Under the pieces are notes generated by a model that saw only the letters and a program-made list of their open reading frames with translations, was not told the origin of the DNA and searched no databases. A stretch of 64,000 nucleotides of DNA from Strigamia acuminata (lineage: Eukaryota; Arthropoda; Chilopoda; Geophilomorpha; Linotaeniidae), in the NCBI GenBank assembly GCA_949358305.1, contig OX442314.1:16113060-16177059 (forward strand). Direction: 5' to 3'. The translations under genes and the position numbers were made by a program. Positions 1 to 12,900 of this stretch are shown piece after piece (position 1 is the first letter of the stretch; every line of letters begins with the position of its first letter).

Positions 1-268
1 TGAAAATATTAGTTTTCTGTTGCTACGATACCAGTTCTTAGTAGATAGTACGATAGAAGGGAAAAAATGAAGTCCAAAAAAAATGTAAAAAGTGTTTTCT
101 TTTCCTAGTATTTTGAAATTTCAGTCCAATTCGAATAGGTAGCTCAGTTTTATTCAGGTGAAGTCAAGTGATATATCGTGAAGATGTAATCAATTGGCGA
201 CTAGAAATTAAGAGAAGCAAAGGCGCAGCACGAGCAAAATACACCTCGATGAGCACCCATCGTTTTGG

Positions 269-319
269 AAAAGGTCAACATGTATTGACCCACGTGGGTC
301 GCAAATGTCGCGACCTTTT
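269..319. repeat. Cluster of three overlapping palindromes
   Basis: AAAAGGTC (269-276) faces GACCTTTT (312-319). Between them lie GGTCAA/TTGACC (273-290), the perfect palindrome GACCCACGTGGGTC around an E-box (287-300), and GGTCGC/GCGACC (297-315). AGGTCA and TGACCC are also nuclear-receptor half-site words. Confidence 0.75.
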
Positions 320-758
320 AAACACTTGGCTTTTATTCATTTTCATTTATTATGAAAACGATAATTTAGTTAGAAAAAAACGGGCGGATTTCTTAAGTGG
401 CCATTATGTAAAGCACAATGGTGGAATATGAATAATTAATACCGAGTTTTTATTTTGTTTTTATTTTTTATTTTTTATTTTTATTTTTATGCGTGTTTCA
501 TTTTTTATTTTTTATTGAGAACAACAATTCATTCGAACGTAATGTTCGTTTGGAGTTTGTTTTAACGAGTGTAAACATTGGAGAGAATATTTAATGGATT
601 AAAGCAAATTGTTATTTATTTTTTTTTGTTGAAAAAAGAAAAAAAATGTAATATAATAATAGCACATTTTCAGTTTATTAAATGGAAAAACAAGGGATTG
701 AAGTATAGTGACACTCGACCTAGGGGCTAATGTAAGTTGTGGAGCATTCATTCGAGAT

Positions 759-771
759 GTTGCTAGGCAAC
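759..771. promoter_or_regulatory. RFX X-box-like motif with adjoining CCAAT
   Basis: GTTGCTAGGCAAC has two RFX half-sites with a 1-bp spacer and is followed at once by CAATCAATGG, a CCAAT-type word. Confidence 0.5.
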
Positions 772-2671
772 CAATCAATGGGCTGAAAGGCTGGTCACCC
801 AACCTGGTGTACTTTATCATCCGGCCGAGTAAAGGAAATACTTGAAAATATCTCTGAAATTTTACAAGATTAAACGAAAACTAAAATGTTTTTTTTTATT
901 ATTTTTTTTAAAATTTTTTTTTTAAATATAACGATAATAATAATAAAAATAAACATTTTAAAGGTTATTTACGTTTGAATTGTAGCGTCATTTTGCAATT
1001 GATGGAGTAGAAAAATGTGTGGTAAAATAATTACTGCTCACATACATAATGCCTTTACTGCAAATAGGATTTCCAAGCTTGACTGGAAATCTAGGCTTGA
1101 GTATTGGAAAGATGATTTCAATTTACATTCTCCTCAAACGTGAATCATTTAAATTTCATTACACGAAGCCAGGGTTTAGATGTTTGTAAACGTGATTACT
1201 TAGATTGTAATGATTTTTCTAATGTGTTTACACGAAATTTAATTGAAATTTATAGTCGGTAGATAATACCAGTAGTGTAATGTAGTTTAGAGATAAATTT
1301 AGGAAATTTACAGGTGTATAAAGTAAAATTTATGTTATTACCGAGCCTTTTGAATGAGTAAGACCAATCGTTTGCAATAGTGAAGTATACCTAAGTTATT
1401 GTCTTAGTTTTATACATTAATTATGTATTAATCGAGTTGCACCAAGTTCCTGTTCCGACTGGTTTTAATTTCCGTCAATATAATATAACAAATGCTCGGT
1501 TCATTGCGGGAACATCTATTGTTTCATAATTTTTTCCCTGTAGATCGCGAGTGTACGAAATGATATATCTGAGTGTCAGAGATTTGAATCTTTCAGGTGT
1601 TTTTAACGATTTGGGATTCTAAGATTCGGGTAGAATTTGGAAAGATTCAGTAGGATATCGGAACCCCTTGGATAGATTTGACTTCGTGGCGTAATCATTT
1701 GAACACAACTCGACTAGTTTCTGAATTATTATATTTTTGTACTCAATTTTTGTTTTTCCTTCATTGCAACTTGAATTGCTCGGTTATTTTTAGATCTTAT
1801 CATTGCCGCAAGTCGCGAGAGAATGCTATGCTAACATTACTTGAATAAAATCTATGGCTGACTGGGCATTAATCAAATTGATGGGAAGGTTAAATCGTAA
1901 ATGTCAGTAGTTAGAAAAGGTGTTCTTAACACTCGCAATCGCATACTAATGACTCATTAGTATACGATGCAGTTTTTTAATTTTTTAATTAAATTTTTTT
2001 TATTTTTACTCTTTCATTCATTTATGTACTCGTAAGACATTACAAAGACTACTTCTTTCTTTTAGTTGTTGCCTGTGAGATGGATTGTGGACGTTGAAAG
2101 ATATATTCTTTATGTTCTATTACTTATTTTGTTTTATTCATTTATTTCGTCGTTTTTACGAATGAAACACGCTGGAAAATTTATCCAAACGGTTTTTTTT
2201 GTAACCTGTTATTTCCATTTGTTATATAAAATGCAGTCAACCATTTTGTTTACAGGAATTCTTCATTCTGAGTCTCTCCATTGATTTTTCTCCGAATTGA
2301 TACAGATGAAGAGGTGGGAAAGAATGAAAAAAAGCAGCACGTCAAAAGAAATTTACTTATCAAGTTGAATATGAAAAATTAGTCTTTGTTAGGGTAATTC
2401 GAGAGATTTCCATGTTTTTTTTTTTCCGATGTGATTTTGGAGCGCTCGTGTTGTCGTTTGAAATTAGGCCTAATCCGGAAGATAAAAGAATTACCATTGT
2501 TATGACATTAAATTGGTTTGAGATTTGAGTGCTATTGATTAATGTGATTTATCATTACATTTCCGCTTCCTTCCTCTCACACAGCTAGCAATTTATGTTT
2601 AAAACCAGTCGCATTCACGCGATTTGTGAATGAAAGTTCTGTTTGCCATCTTCCATTGACCTGCTTACAAC

Positions 2672-2985
2672 TACCGTACTGCCTCGATTTAACGCCGGGG
2701 CGTTTATTTACTTTTCCAAGTCGACCCCTCCGGCGATTATTCAAAGCCCGGCGATTATTCGCGCCGGGCGTCTAACGAAAAAAAAAGGTTTTTTTACTGC
2801 CGCCACCCAATCATTTACGTTAAATTACCGTATATTCGTCTAAAAAACGTTTAAAACCGGCGTTTAAACAAACCCGGCGTTTATTTAAGGCCGGCGTTTA
2901 TTGCCTTTTCGTTCTGAGTTTGCCCGGCGTTTAATCAGGAGCCGGCGTTTAGATACGACCGGCGTTAAATCAAGGCAGTACGGTA
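2672..2985. mobile_element. Non-autonomous TIR element (MITE) with internal CCGGCGTTTA repeats
   Basis: The ends are 27-bp inverted repeats (2672-2698 and 2959-2985, beginning TACCGTACTGCC) with a single mismatch. Each end includes a TA that may be the target duplication. Inside are about ten degenerate copies of an 11-bp unit near CCGGCGTTTAT. No transposase is encoded. It is GC-rich against its surroundings. An RFX X-box begins 7 bp past its right end. Confidence 0.85.
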
Positions 2986-2991
2986 CTTACG

Positions 2992-3005
2992 GTTGCCATG
3001 GCAAC
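2992..3005. promoter_or_regulatory. Perfect palindromic RFX X-box
   Basis: GTTGCCATGGCAAC is the fully symmetrical X-box. A CRE-like GACGTCA follows at 3012. Confidence 0.65.
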
Positions 3006-3093
3006 GGAAAGACGTCAAACTAGAGGGGGAGGCCGAAGTCTCGCCCACGCTTGATTCATTTGTCAGAGATTTGGTTGGAACCATCTCTGCTCT

Positions 3094-3108
3094 GTCGCCC
3101 ATAGCAAC
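3094..3108. promoter_or_regulatory. X-box-like motif, 3-bp spacer
   Basis: GTCGCC CAT AGCAAC has both half-sites but wider spacing. It is 86 bp past the perfect X-box. Confidence 0.35.
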
Positions 3109-4660
3109 AGGCGGCATTATTTTCCTTCTTTTATAGCGTTCATAATGTAATTTGAGCTGTACAAGATTACAACCAACATGAAAAGATATCAAATATATAA
3201 TTGTATGAAAACATAATCTACGATAATTATGGGCTGTTTTGAAGTGATTGTTATGGCCTGTGGGTGTCGGTACAATGGCTAACAATTTTATTTTCGTGGT
3301 TACTGAGGTTGAGATTTTCACTGGCAATGGGGAATTGGAATTTGAAACATCCTAACCGCTTCCGAATTTGTAACTCGAATTGAAATACAAGCCAAATGTA
3401 CTTCCCTTTACAATTAACTGAGCTTTTGCGACCCCATGTAGGCCCGCACTATGTGACGGCAGTGATGTGTTGTGGGGGCTCTTTTCACAGTCATTCTTAG
3501 GGCACTACTTGAAAAGAAAATTCCAAAAATAATTTTTTTGGGGGGTCATTTGCCCGCCCTTTCCTTGTGAGAACTTTGAGTACCGTATTTATATAAATTT
3601 ACCCACAAAGGCGCTCGGATTTTGCAGAGGGCTTTTCAATGTTTTTGGTCGGCTCTGCAAGGCCTCCGTACCGGGTAGCGCCTTAACAAACGATTTTTGA
3701 TGAGAAAAAAAAATTAAAAATATGTTGAGGGGGGGGGGGAGGGCTTAAAATTAGGTTGTGCTTTAGGTCTCCAAATGCGTGATCCATCACCGCGCATGCC
3801 TTGCATAAATGTATGTAATTTTAAAGACGCGGAGCAGCAAAAATAACTGAATATGAGAAAAGAACAAGCCAAGCCGTAAGCACGTTTTTTAATTTTCTTG
3901 TAAATTTTTGCCTTTTGAATAAATTAAACGCTTAAAATAATTATTAAACCTAAATTTGCTAATGTGATTCTAAAAATTGACTAATTAACGCTCGGTAACA
4001 TTAATTATAATTATCCACACCCATTCTTTGTCATAATTGTATCAATTTATTTATCATAGCAGGCTCAATGCCCTTTTGAACAATATGGTGCTAACTCGAC
4101 AAATGGCCTCAAAGCCCCGTTCTAGTTCACGTGTGAAATGGCCCTCTTATTGATTATTTTAAGGGTAATGGTCGCGCTATGGGTTTGCAATTGATCCACT
4201 AACAAGCGAATCCTTTTCAGACTTGTTGAATTGCTACAAAAAAAGCGCCAGCGACTTGGTACGAACACTGAAAAGGTCTAGAGCGAGACTGGAGCTTTGC
4301 ACGCGGCCGGACTTTGATTTAAGATGATTAATGTTATTAATTAACTGCGACGATAAGTTTAATGCAGAGGAATTACGGCGTTAAATGGCATTGAGGTGAA
4401 AAGTTGATGATTTTCTACGTGAATATTTATGTACCGGTATTTAAATGTGGGTTTTGAGTTTGGAGAGGGAGAAAAATGAAGATGTAATCAAATTGAAATT
4501 AAGTAATTAGTAATTGTTACCTAGGCACTATTAAGGCTAAAACGTCATACACGATCAAATGGGAGTTGTGGGAAATTAAGTGTTATTAAAGGGAGGGGAG
4601 TTTTCATGTTCTCCAGAGAGCTTCTATTGATGGAGAGGTTCTCTTTGATGCGTCCTTCCC

Positions 4661-4674
4661 GTTGCCATGACAAC
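4661..4674. promoter_or_regulatory. RFX X-box
   Basis: GTTGCCATGACAAC fits the consensus GTHNYYATRRNAAC and lies 144 bp before the first recognised PTPRN exon. Confidence 0.6.
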
Positions 4675-4817
4675 GCATTTATAAAATTTGATCAATTCAC
4701 GCACAAGGTTGATATGAATATTAATATTTAGTTTCGGCAAATTTTTCTTTTCGAGTTTTTCTTTTTCTTTTTTCAATATTTAATAAGTGTTAAAACGTGT
4801 CTGTACTTTGGTTTCAG

Positions 4818-7800
4818 GTTGCCTTTTTACTGACTCCGTGTGTAAGCAACAGGAATGGTGTTTTGACGGTAAGTTTTTATTTTCGTTATTTGGATTTGAC
4901 GTTGAGTAGAATGCGGTGTTTAGTTGGAATAGTGCCCGCATTGTGCTCAATGTTAAATATATAATCAATCAAAGCGCTTTAATTGCCGAAAACGAGGTAA
5001 AAGTGTTGATTTTTATCATCCGCAGACTCAGCATTTGGACGATGCGTGCCGGCTCGTGGTCAATTGAGTTCCAGCAATTACTACCAATATGATTTCAAAC
5101 TTAGCATGCTGCGTAAACTGGAAGAAGAAATGAACAGATTATTTCGCGAAGGTATTTTCGAGAGTGAAATATTGCTAGGCAGCCTTTTGTGTGTGTGTGC
5201 CCATAGCAGTTTTTCACTAATTGCATTTTAATTTTATTGATCATTGAAAAGTGAGAGTTTGTTGGTTTATGACACTGACTTGAGGCGCCACTTGCGCTTG
5301 GACATTGCTGAAGTGACCTATACTGGCCACTTCCTGTTTGTTGTATGTTGAATAAAGTCAGTTGTAACCACTCAACACTCGCTCATCCTTTTCCCATCTC
5401 TAAAATAACCACCAAATACGTAGCGAGAGAGTTGATGAATGCCTTTAAGCTTGAATTAAATTTTTTGGATTTGAATTGTATTGTTAAATAAATAAAATTA
5501 CTTCCTTTGAGTAATACGAAGTCAAAATAAATAAATAATAAGAAGTAATGGGTTGTTCGCTGAACCCCTGTACAAACATAATATCTTCATCTCTTGCCGC
5601 TAAGTCCCATGTTTGTGGTGAATGTCTTCGGATGAAACCGCCATTCCCAAAACGTGTCAATTTTGCATACTAGCCAGTGGCATAGCGAGTCAATGGGGTC
5701 GTGTGCAAGTTGGGTTGATGGGCCCTTTAGCAGAGCTGTAGATAGGATTTTTATCCTTCATGGGCTCCCTAGGCTCGTGTGCCCATGTCGACCACTCTCC
5801 CAATTGCTACACCACTAGCCTTTAACTGAAATTTTATTTTGTGGAAAAATTGTTGAGAAAAATTTTTTTCATTAATTTTGTGGGTATTTTATTGATTTTT
5901 GTCTTTTCTCATTGAAATAAATGGAAAATATTTTGATTTTTCTATATTTTTTTGGTCGAAGAATTTTTCTATATTTTTTTCTTTTTAAATGTCGAGATTT
6001 CCTATTTATGTTGGAAAATCGTGATTTATTTTTCAGGATATTCATGGTCTCATGCTTACACGCAGTGCATTTTACAAAATTTACTCAACTCTCACCGGTA
6101 CGGTTTTGATTATCAACCATCACTGTGCAGCGCAGTTGCCGGTATGGATCAAAGTGCAATGGATTTTCAACCAGAAACGCTACCAAGAGATTTGGCAGTA
6201 ATCCACTTCGATCCAACAACTGGTTTGGATCAACTGTCAGAATTCGCTAGCGAATGGTTCATTCCACCTCTAAACCACGACCGACCAAGGCAACCGAAAT
6301 TTTATGGAAGTGCGCGAAGATATTCAACAGGTGAGGCTTAATGAATACGAGATCAATTTATATAACTCGTGATTAATTCTCTCTCGGGATTTTTGACATC
6401 AACATCATCATGTTTGATGTCCATTACTACCCGTAACCCACTCTTAACCATTCTAAATAAATTTGTAATACTACTTTAAATGCAGGAATTTTATTTTGTA
6501 TTAGAGCGAAAATTCTTGGTCTACTTTTGGCCCCCAAATTTCTGGTTAAAAAAAATGAATTGGCCATGTTAATTAAACCTTTTTATTTCAATTTTTGATT
6601 GAACATGATGTTTTTTAATCTTTAATTTGATGTTTTCTGAAGGTTTAGCAAATAGTTCGTTTAAAATGGCGGATATAGTTTTATTGTTACTCGTCAGATG
6701 GCAATTGTTAACCAAGAATGAACAAAGATTATCGTTATTTTTGTTGCTGCTGTTATGTTGCGTGTTGAGCACATTATTTTGCCTTTTATGTATGAAGTGT
6801 AACCGCAACTCAGGTTGTTGCTATCCACCTCACCCCGCACCGGCTTTACAGTCTATCAATGCAGAGTCAGGCGTTTGTTTGCTAGTTGCCGCCTTTGTTG
6901 ATCCGTTTTCATTGCTTTTGACTGCACTTCGAGTACAGAATTTAATATAAAGCTCATGGAGCTTACGAACCTGTTTTGCATTTTCTAAAGTTTGATGGCA
7001 AATTGTGCGCTTAATTCGCGTTCTTGAGGGAGTCTGTCGTTTTTGTTCGCCAGTGTGAGTTGGTGGTATGTAGAATAATTAAAAGTGTAAGTTTAACGAA
7101 AGAAAGCATTAGGGGATTCAAAAAAAAGAGAGAAAAACACGCGTAGTAATAAAAAGCTGCCGACTGCAGTTTAAACTCTTACTGACGAAACCAGTTTTAG
7201 CAAAAAAGGGTTAAAATTAAAGGGAATTAGACATTTTTGGCTTTTTTTGGGGGTTTTTCACTCGTTTTAACAAAATTGTACGGAATTAACGAAAATTAGG
7301 CCTAAATATATGTTTCGTAATCATTATTGTGTCTAATTTTATTTTCTAGGCGATTCAAACGAGGATCTCATTGCAGACAGAAAGATCTCGAAACGATACA
7401 AAAATCCGAGCGTTCTGCAGGACGATGATAAAGAAATGCTTGATTTTTTGGATTTACTAATCGATCAAACAAACGACGTCTTTCCAGACGCTGCAGGCGA
7501 TAAAAATGAAAGAATGGATAGCAGACACATACAGGTATAAATGAGATTGTCGAAAAACACTTTCTCCCTTCTTTGCAGCTGAAAATTGGAGATAACATTT
7601 ACTTTTGTTGGGCAATGTAATACTAGAATGGTATCACGTGGTGTGAACAAAAAAAAAACAATACAACTGTCTGCGAGGTTTTTATGTTTTTCGGGCTTGA
7701 ATGTTTGCATTCGAATGGAATGTAGATAATTATTTTAATTTATTTTATGGATAGAGAGAATTTAATTTTCTGATTTGGTTTTTGTTGTTTTTTATGTATA

Positions 7801-9929
7801 ATTTTTATTTTAATTATTTTTAAGGCTGTACCATCGCGCCAGATATATAGCGATGTCTCTCCAGAAGAATTTGATCAATTGCAGGCACTTTTCTCAGCCT
7901 CTGCACCTGTGCAACCCTCTCAGGAATACTATGATGGAGAAGGAGGTAAGGGGATGAAAAAATAATCACATTTATAAAAATTTTATTTTGTAACAAACAA
8001 GACTTTTTTGTTTTTCTTTTATATTTAGGATATTGCTTGAGAATTATTATTATACATTTTTTATTTTTTTTATTTTTTATTTTTTTTATTAAAAGAAATA
8101 AAGAGCAGAAGTTCTTTGGTTGGATTTCTCTTTTTTTTTTTTTTTTTCTTTGGTTGAATTTCATTTGTAAATTGCAATTTAATTTTCAAATTGGAGCGAA
8201 AAATTTAGCACTTGCAATTTTTTTTTTGTCTGAATTCTGCGATGAAATAAAAATCGTAGAATTGCTAGATTTCGAATTGTGATTTAATTTAAATTTTGTG
8301 ACTGTTTTTCTTAATTTTAGAATGGATAGATGAAAGAGATTTACAACGCGATAATAAACCTTTGGATTTGGACGACTCGGAGGATTCTTTTCTCACTCAA
8401 TCTGGTGGTGATGACGAGAACTATTGGAACAGTGGATTCAAGAGGCTTCATAGATACGATGTGAAAAAACCTGGTCCAAATTTTATGAATAATTTAGACG
8501 ATTTTGACTCAACAGAGGTATAAAACAATTTACTCCAAAAAAAAATCGATATTAATATTCTAACGTCATTTATTTCGTTAGGCTGTTGTTAACGAACAAC
8601 TGCAGCAAGCATCACTTTTTAAAGTTCTTGAAGATTTGTTGAACAACAAGACACGTGATATTGAAGCAATGAATGATCAAAAATTCACGGCTGATGGCAT
8701 GAGTCACGAGAGTAGTGCCGAAGATGGAGAAAAGGAATACGAAACTCACGTTGCGCCCAAAAGTACTCAAGGAACACGTAAGCAAGTAAATAAAAAAACG
8801 TATAGTTAACTATTGATTCATTTTTTTTGTCCAGAAGAATATGGAGAATCTTTAGAAACATCGAAGCGGAGGAACACCGCGAATGGAAGGACACCGAGCT
8901 TGTATGGAATTCATGTTAATCAAAAAGATTTGCCGGTTGAAGTCATTCGGGATTATGACGTAATTGATACGAGTTACGCTTACATCACTGTGGAAAATGA
9001 GTAAGCTTGCTTCACTTATTTGTTTACTTTTTTTTAAAAGAAAATGTGCAATTTTTTGCTTTTAAAGGTTTGGAAATTGGAAAAAGGGCGCCGAATTTGT
9101 GAGGAAATTGGAAAAACTATTACAGCTACCTGAAGATACATTTTCAAATATTCGGTTTGTAACGGGTTTTTTAAAAAAAAATTGGTTGTACAATTTAATG
9201 ATTGTTGCTTGTGTTTCTTTTAGTGTTGATGGGAGCCAAGTTACTTTTAAAGTGAATCAAAACCCTTACGGTGTAAATGGATCCGTTGTGGCCATGCAAG
9301 CAGGTAATCACTGCGAAAATTATCTCGTTTTTTAATCTCGTTTTTGGAAATTAGATAAACAGGTTGCGTTAACTGAATTTTATGTTCTCTGATTTAAAAT
9401 ATGCATTAGAGTAATTTGATTTGATTTGAATTGATTTGAATTGTCAAATACCTGTCTGGAATGATGCGCATCAAAACGATTGAAGTTGTGCTCGTTTCGT
9501 CCACTTTAAATGACGGATCAGTTTGATTGAATTTCCGATAAAACAATAATGAATTTTGCATCATATGTAAACTGATTTTTTTTTTTCCTTTGTGGAAATT
9601 TGTAGCGAGATATTTCCTCTGGCGTGTAAACACGGTGAAATGTGAAAGTTTAAAATCATCAGTTTCATTTAAAATATGTTTTAAATATTTTACCTGTTTA
9701 CACAAAGTGGGCGAAATCAAAACCGTTCTCATTTTGTCATCGTAACAGTAATTTTAAGTTTCAGCGATAGATGGCGTTATTCAATTGAAATTGAGATATC
9801 GTTCTTGATATTTACCTTTAAATACGATTTATTTACGGGTAATTTCTTCGTTTTTTTTTAGAATCTTTGAAGAATGAACTGCTTGACTCCACTGGAAAAA
9901 AGATCGTGTCTACTGGAATAGGGAACCAG
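4818..9929 (+). CDS. PTPRN: PTPRN ectodomain exon block (11 exons)
   Basis: Exons are 4818-4868, 5026-5151, 6037-6330, 7350-7534, 7825-7945, 8321-8517, 8582-8777, 8835-9000, 9068-9154, 9224-9303 and 9862-9929. The first two carry the RESP18-like cysteines. The next five are acidic and poorly conserved, as in other IA-2 proteins. The last four code for the membrane-proximal mature ectodomain ([19 protein letters not shown], then [16 protein letters not shown], then STGIGNQ), which aligns by eye to the human one. The KRR in [12 protein letters not shown], just before this domain, is the likely convertase site. Donors at 5152 (GTATTT) and 9155 (GTTTGT) are weak, but phase and homology support them. 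Confidence 0.88.
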
Positions 9930-12900
9930 GTAAGAGCTTTTAACCTACTTTACCGGTATATAATTAGCTGACATATTTATGTTATATACTGTCACCTCCT
10001 TGGTTACTCTTGTCGTTCCGATTGTCTATTAAATATTTATATTGTTTACAAGAGAAACACGACTCAACTTTTCGAGTTATTTGGCTTAAAAGTGCGAGAT
10101 TGCATCTTTTCATTCGATTTTTTTGTTGTTGTTGGATTTATCACTTTCACTACCATTAAATTTGACCGAACTTTTAAGACAGCCAATAAAATAAATAGCA
10201 AAAACTTGTGACACTTAGACAAATTGCACTTGTTTGGAGAGTTTTAAAGAAAATTGGTAAGTTGCACCCTGGTTCAATAAGATCGTAGATATTGGTGGCT
10301 CAGTCGCTTTATGGGCATTGTGTTTTGAAACCTGAAAGTGGGGTCAACACTTGGAGACATCATCGAGCAAACATAATACATTCCAATTGAAAAGCTGAAA
10401 CGTGCAGTTTATTTATTAATTTTAGAATTTTAATAACGTCAACTAGAATGGGAAGTGAATTTTGTTGCTTTAAAAGAGAGGCGGAACTTGTAAGTTGTTA
10501 ATTTGAAGAGAAGGAGAAAAAATTGTGTTTCTGTAAAATATTCAGTCTTTTCTAAACCAATTCCCAAAGGGATTTGGGGATGAAGGTAACGTAGCAACAG
10601 TGAATTGATCGTGAGGCATTTTAATATACTGCTTCTGGCATGTGTGTTTGTATTTAAAAGAAAAGTTTATATTTTGTTTGTTCAACGGAAAACAAGAAAT
10701 TGCAATTAAATTAGACCTGCAGGCCGTGATATCTAAACTACTAGAGATAGCCAATTGATTTTACTTCTATTTATCCAACTCGATTTGTTAGTTTGCTTTC
10801 TATTATCGTCACAATGGCGGAAAAGGATAAATTTTTTAGTAGGGTTAGCTAGTTCTGCTGGATAACAGCGAACGAAAAAAAGCTAGTTCTGTTTTACTGG
10901 TGTAATGATAGGTTTAAATAAAGATAAAGTAGTTGGTAAATAATGGATAGTTGCGACTGACTTTGGAGGGTCGAAGAGTGGCTGCGCGTGCGACTGAGCG
11001 AACATGAAATTTGACGATTTTCAGCCAGACGATGGTATAAATATAAAGGCGAACAGTTCTTGCTCCGTTCGTCAATTCGTGTAGTAGGTGTTTGTGTTTT
11101 TGTTTGTGAAACACAAACATTTGAAATGTCTTGCTGTTATTTTAGCAAAAGACTGCAAGTGTTTGGGGAGTCTGTAGTAGCCATTTTGTTGTCGCTGCAC
11201 TTAATTTCCATTATTTTCAAGAAAAATACAAAGGATTACGAGTGAAAATAGATTTTCTTTTTAACAAAAAAACTGGCAGACGAAAACAAATCAGATGAGA
11301 CACGAAAATAAAGATAAATTATTTAAAGAAAACACTTTAAAACATTTTTTTGAATGTCGATGTTGTTGAGGGTTGCGGCTCTGCATTTGACTGCCGGGGT
11401 CGTGATGCTTCATGGTACGTCATCTCTTCTATTCGGGGCTAAAGATACCTCACATACTTGTTAGTCTGTTTATTTGTTTATTTATTTTGGATTTATCTTG
11501 AGGCAGTATTGGGTCCGCGTAGCTAGGTCAGCCACTAAACGTCACCCACTAAACATAGGTTTTTAAACTCTTGTTTACAAATGAAGTACAAACTCCAATT
11601 GGTTACTGATTTCTTGCAGCTGTTGTATGTCGAATTTTTTATTTTAAGTACAATTATCGTGTTAAAAATTTAATATGAATCTGGTAAACTATGTGATGTA
11701 CTGTAATAGGAATTTAAAGGCGTATGACTAATTGAATTTATAATATAAAACAAGTCGCTCGCACAGTTTTATTTGATGTGAAAATACATAATTCATATTG
11801 CAACCCATGGGCGGTACTGCCCATGTCCGAGAAGCAGAAATGTGATGCAAATATTTGAGTTTTTCTATTACGACGCTTCCGCATAGCCTTAAAATGCTAT
11901 CGGTAAATATATTGACCCTTTTCTTAAGCAATTGGCAACTTAGATTGTCAAATAAATGTGGTGTATATCACATTTAAATTTGTTCCACAAAGGATTTAAA
12001 GGAAATATTACTTAAGTATTGCCATAATCAGAATTTGTGCAGCACTGCATGGTGGTTATTACATGAATATGTGATAATATGAGCAATTATTATAATTAGT
12101 CTTTAGGGTAATGAGTTTATACACGAATTTTTGTAAACCAAATTAAATTAACCAGACCTGGTTCGTTGCTTGAATAAAGTTTGTTCATTTTCTGATGGAG
12201 TAAGCTCATGGAAATGAATAAATTTCAGCAGATTCTGTGTTGGAACAGGACAAAATATGAAGATACAAAACATTATTGACATAATTGAACTGGTTTTGGC
12301 TTTTATAACTGTATTACAAACACCGCTTAATAGTCTTAATTGCATTTCAATGTTTTATTGCATAATTAAAGGACGAGGTTTTGCTTAGTCGGACTGATTC
12401 TGAAGAGTAAACAATGAAAGTTGTTGCTTGGGGTGCTGTTATCGTTTGCGGTTTACCATTTCAGACTTCTTCGACTTGTTGCCAACTTCAACAACGTAAT
12501 TTTATCTCGGAAGGTTAACCTTTTGTATTTTTCGAGTCTATCAGACTAGGGGCGTGCTTATAACTGAGAAAACAGCTCTTGCAATTCGAGAAATACGGTA
12601 TTTGACGAGTGATTATGTTCCAAATCCTGTTGATCTACTTTGATTTGAGTAGTTTGCGATATTTTCCGTCGCGCAGTTTTGTCTACCGTTGTGAGCTAAT
12701 TAAATTGCCGTACTGATCAACATTTTGTGCGGACTTGCAAATGTCGGAATCTGTACAGCTTCCTGCTTGCAAGACACTTCCTCATTACCGCCATTGCCCT
12801 CTCGAGTTTTAATAAAGAAGCTGTGAGTGCTTCGTTTTCATCGTGGATTAGTCAGGATTCGGTTGTCTAGCAACTGCCTAGTGCACTTAATTAATAAGAT

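Larger units (their letters stand above)
1..2671. other. Upstream region, no gene seen
   Basis: AT-rich sequence without a supportable exon. It holds the palindrome cluster at 269 and an X-box/CCAAT motif at 759. The missing PTPRN signal-peptide exon was searched for here and not found. Confidence 0.6.
2986..4817. other. PTPRN upstream region
   Basis: No exon is supported. It contains three X-box-type motifs (2992, 3094, 4661), a CRE-like word and a G-run near 3731. It could be promoter or first-intron sequence. Confidence 0.5.

Noticed and set aside
2643-2843. 66-codon frame at 2643
   Set aside because: It runs into the TIR element and repeats; not a gene.
4101-4320. Weak inverted similarity CAAAGCCCCGTTCTAG / CTAGAGCGAGACTGGAG
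   Set aside because: Too many mismatches and gaps to call an element.
5265-5395. LTR-like AATAAAGTCAG end
   Set aside because: Suggestive of a retroelement LTR fragment, but no matching second end, primer site or coding remains are present.
5952-6341. Open frame with a hydrophobic start ([13 protein letters not shown])
   Set aside because: The hydrophobic part is the intron's pyrimidine tract; only the part from 6037 is a real PTPRN exon, as phase and acceptor show.
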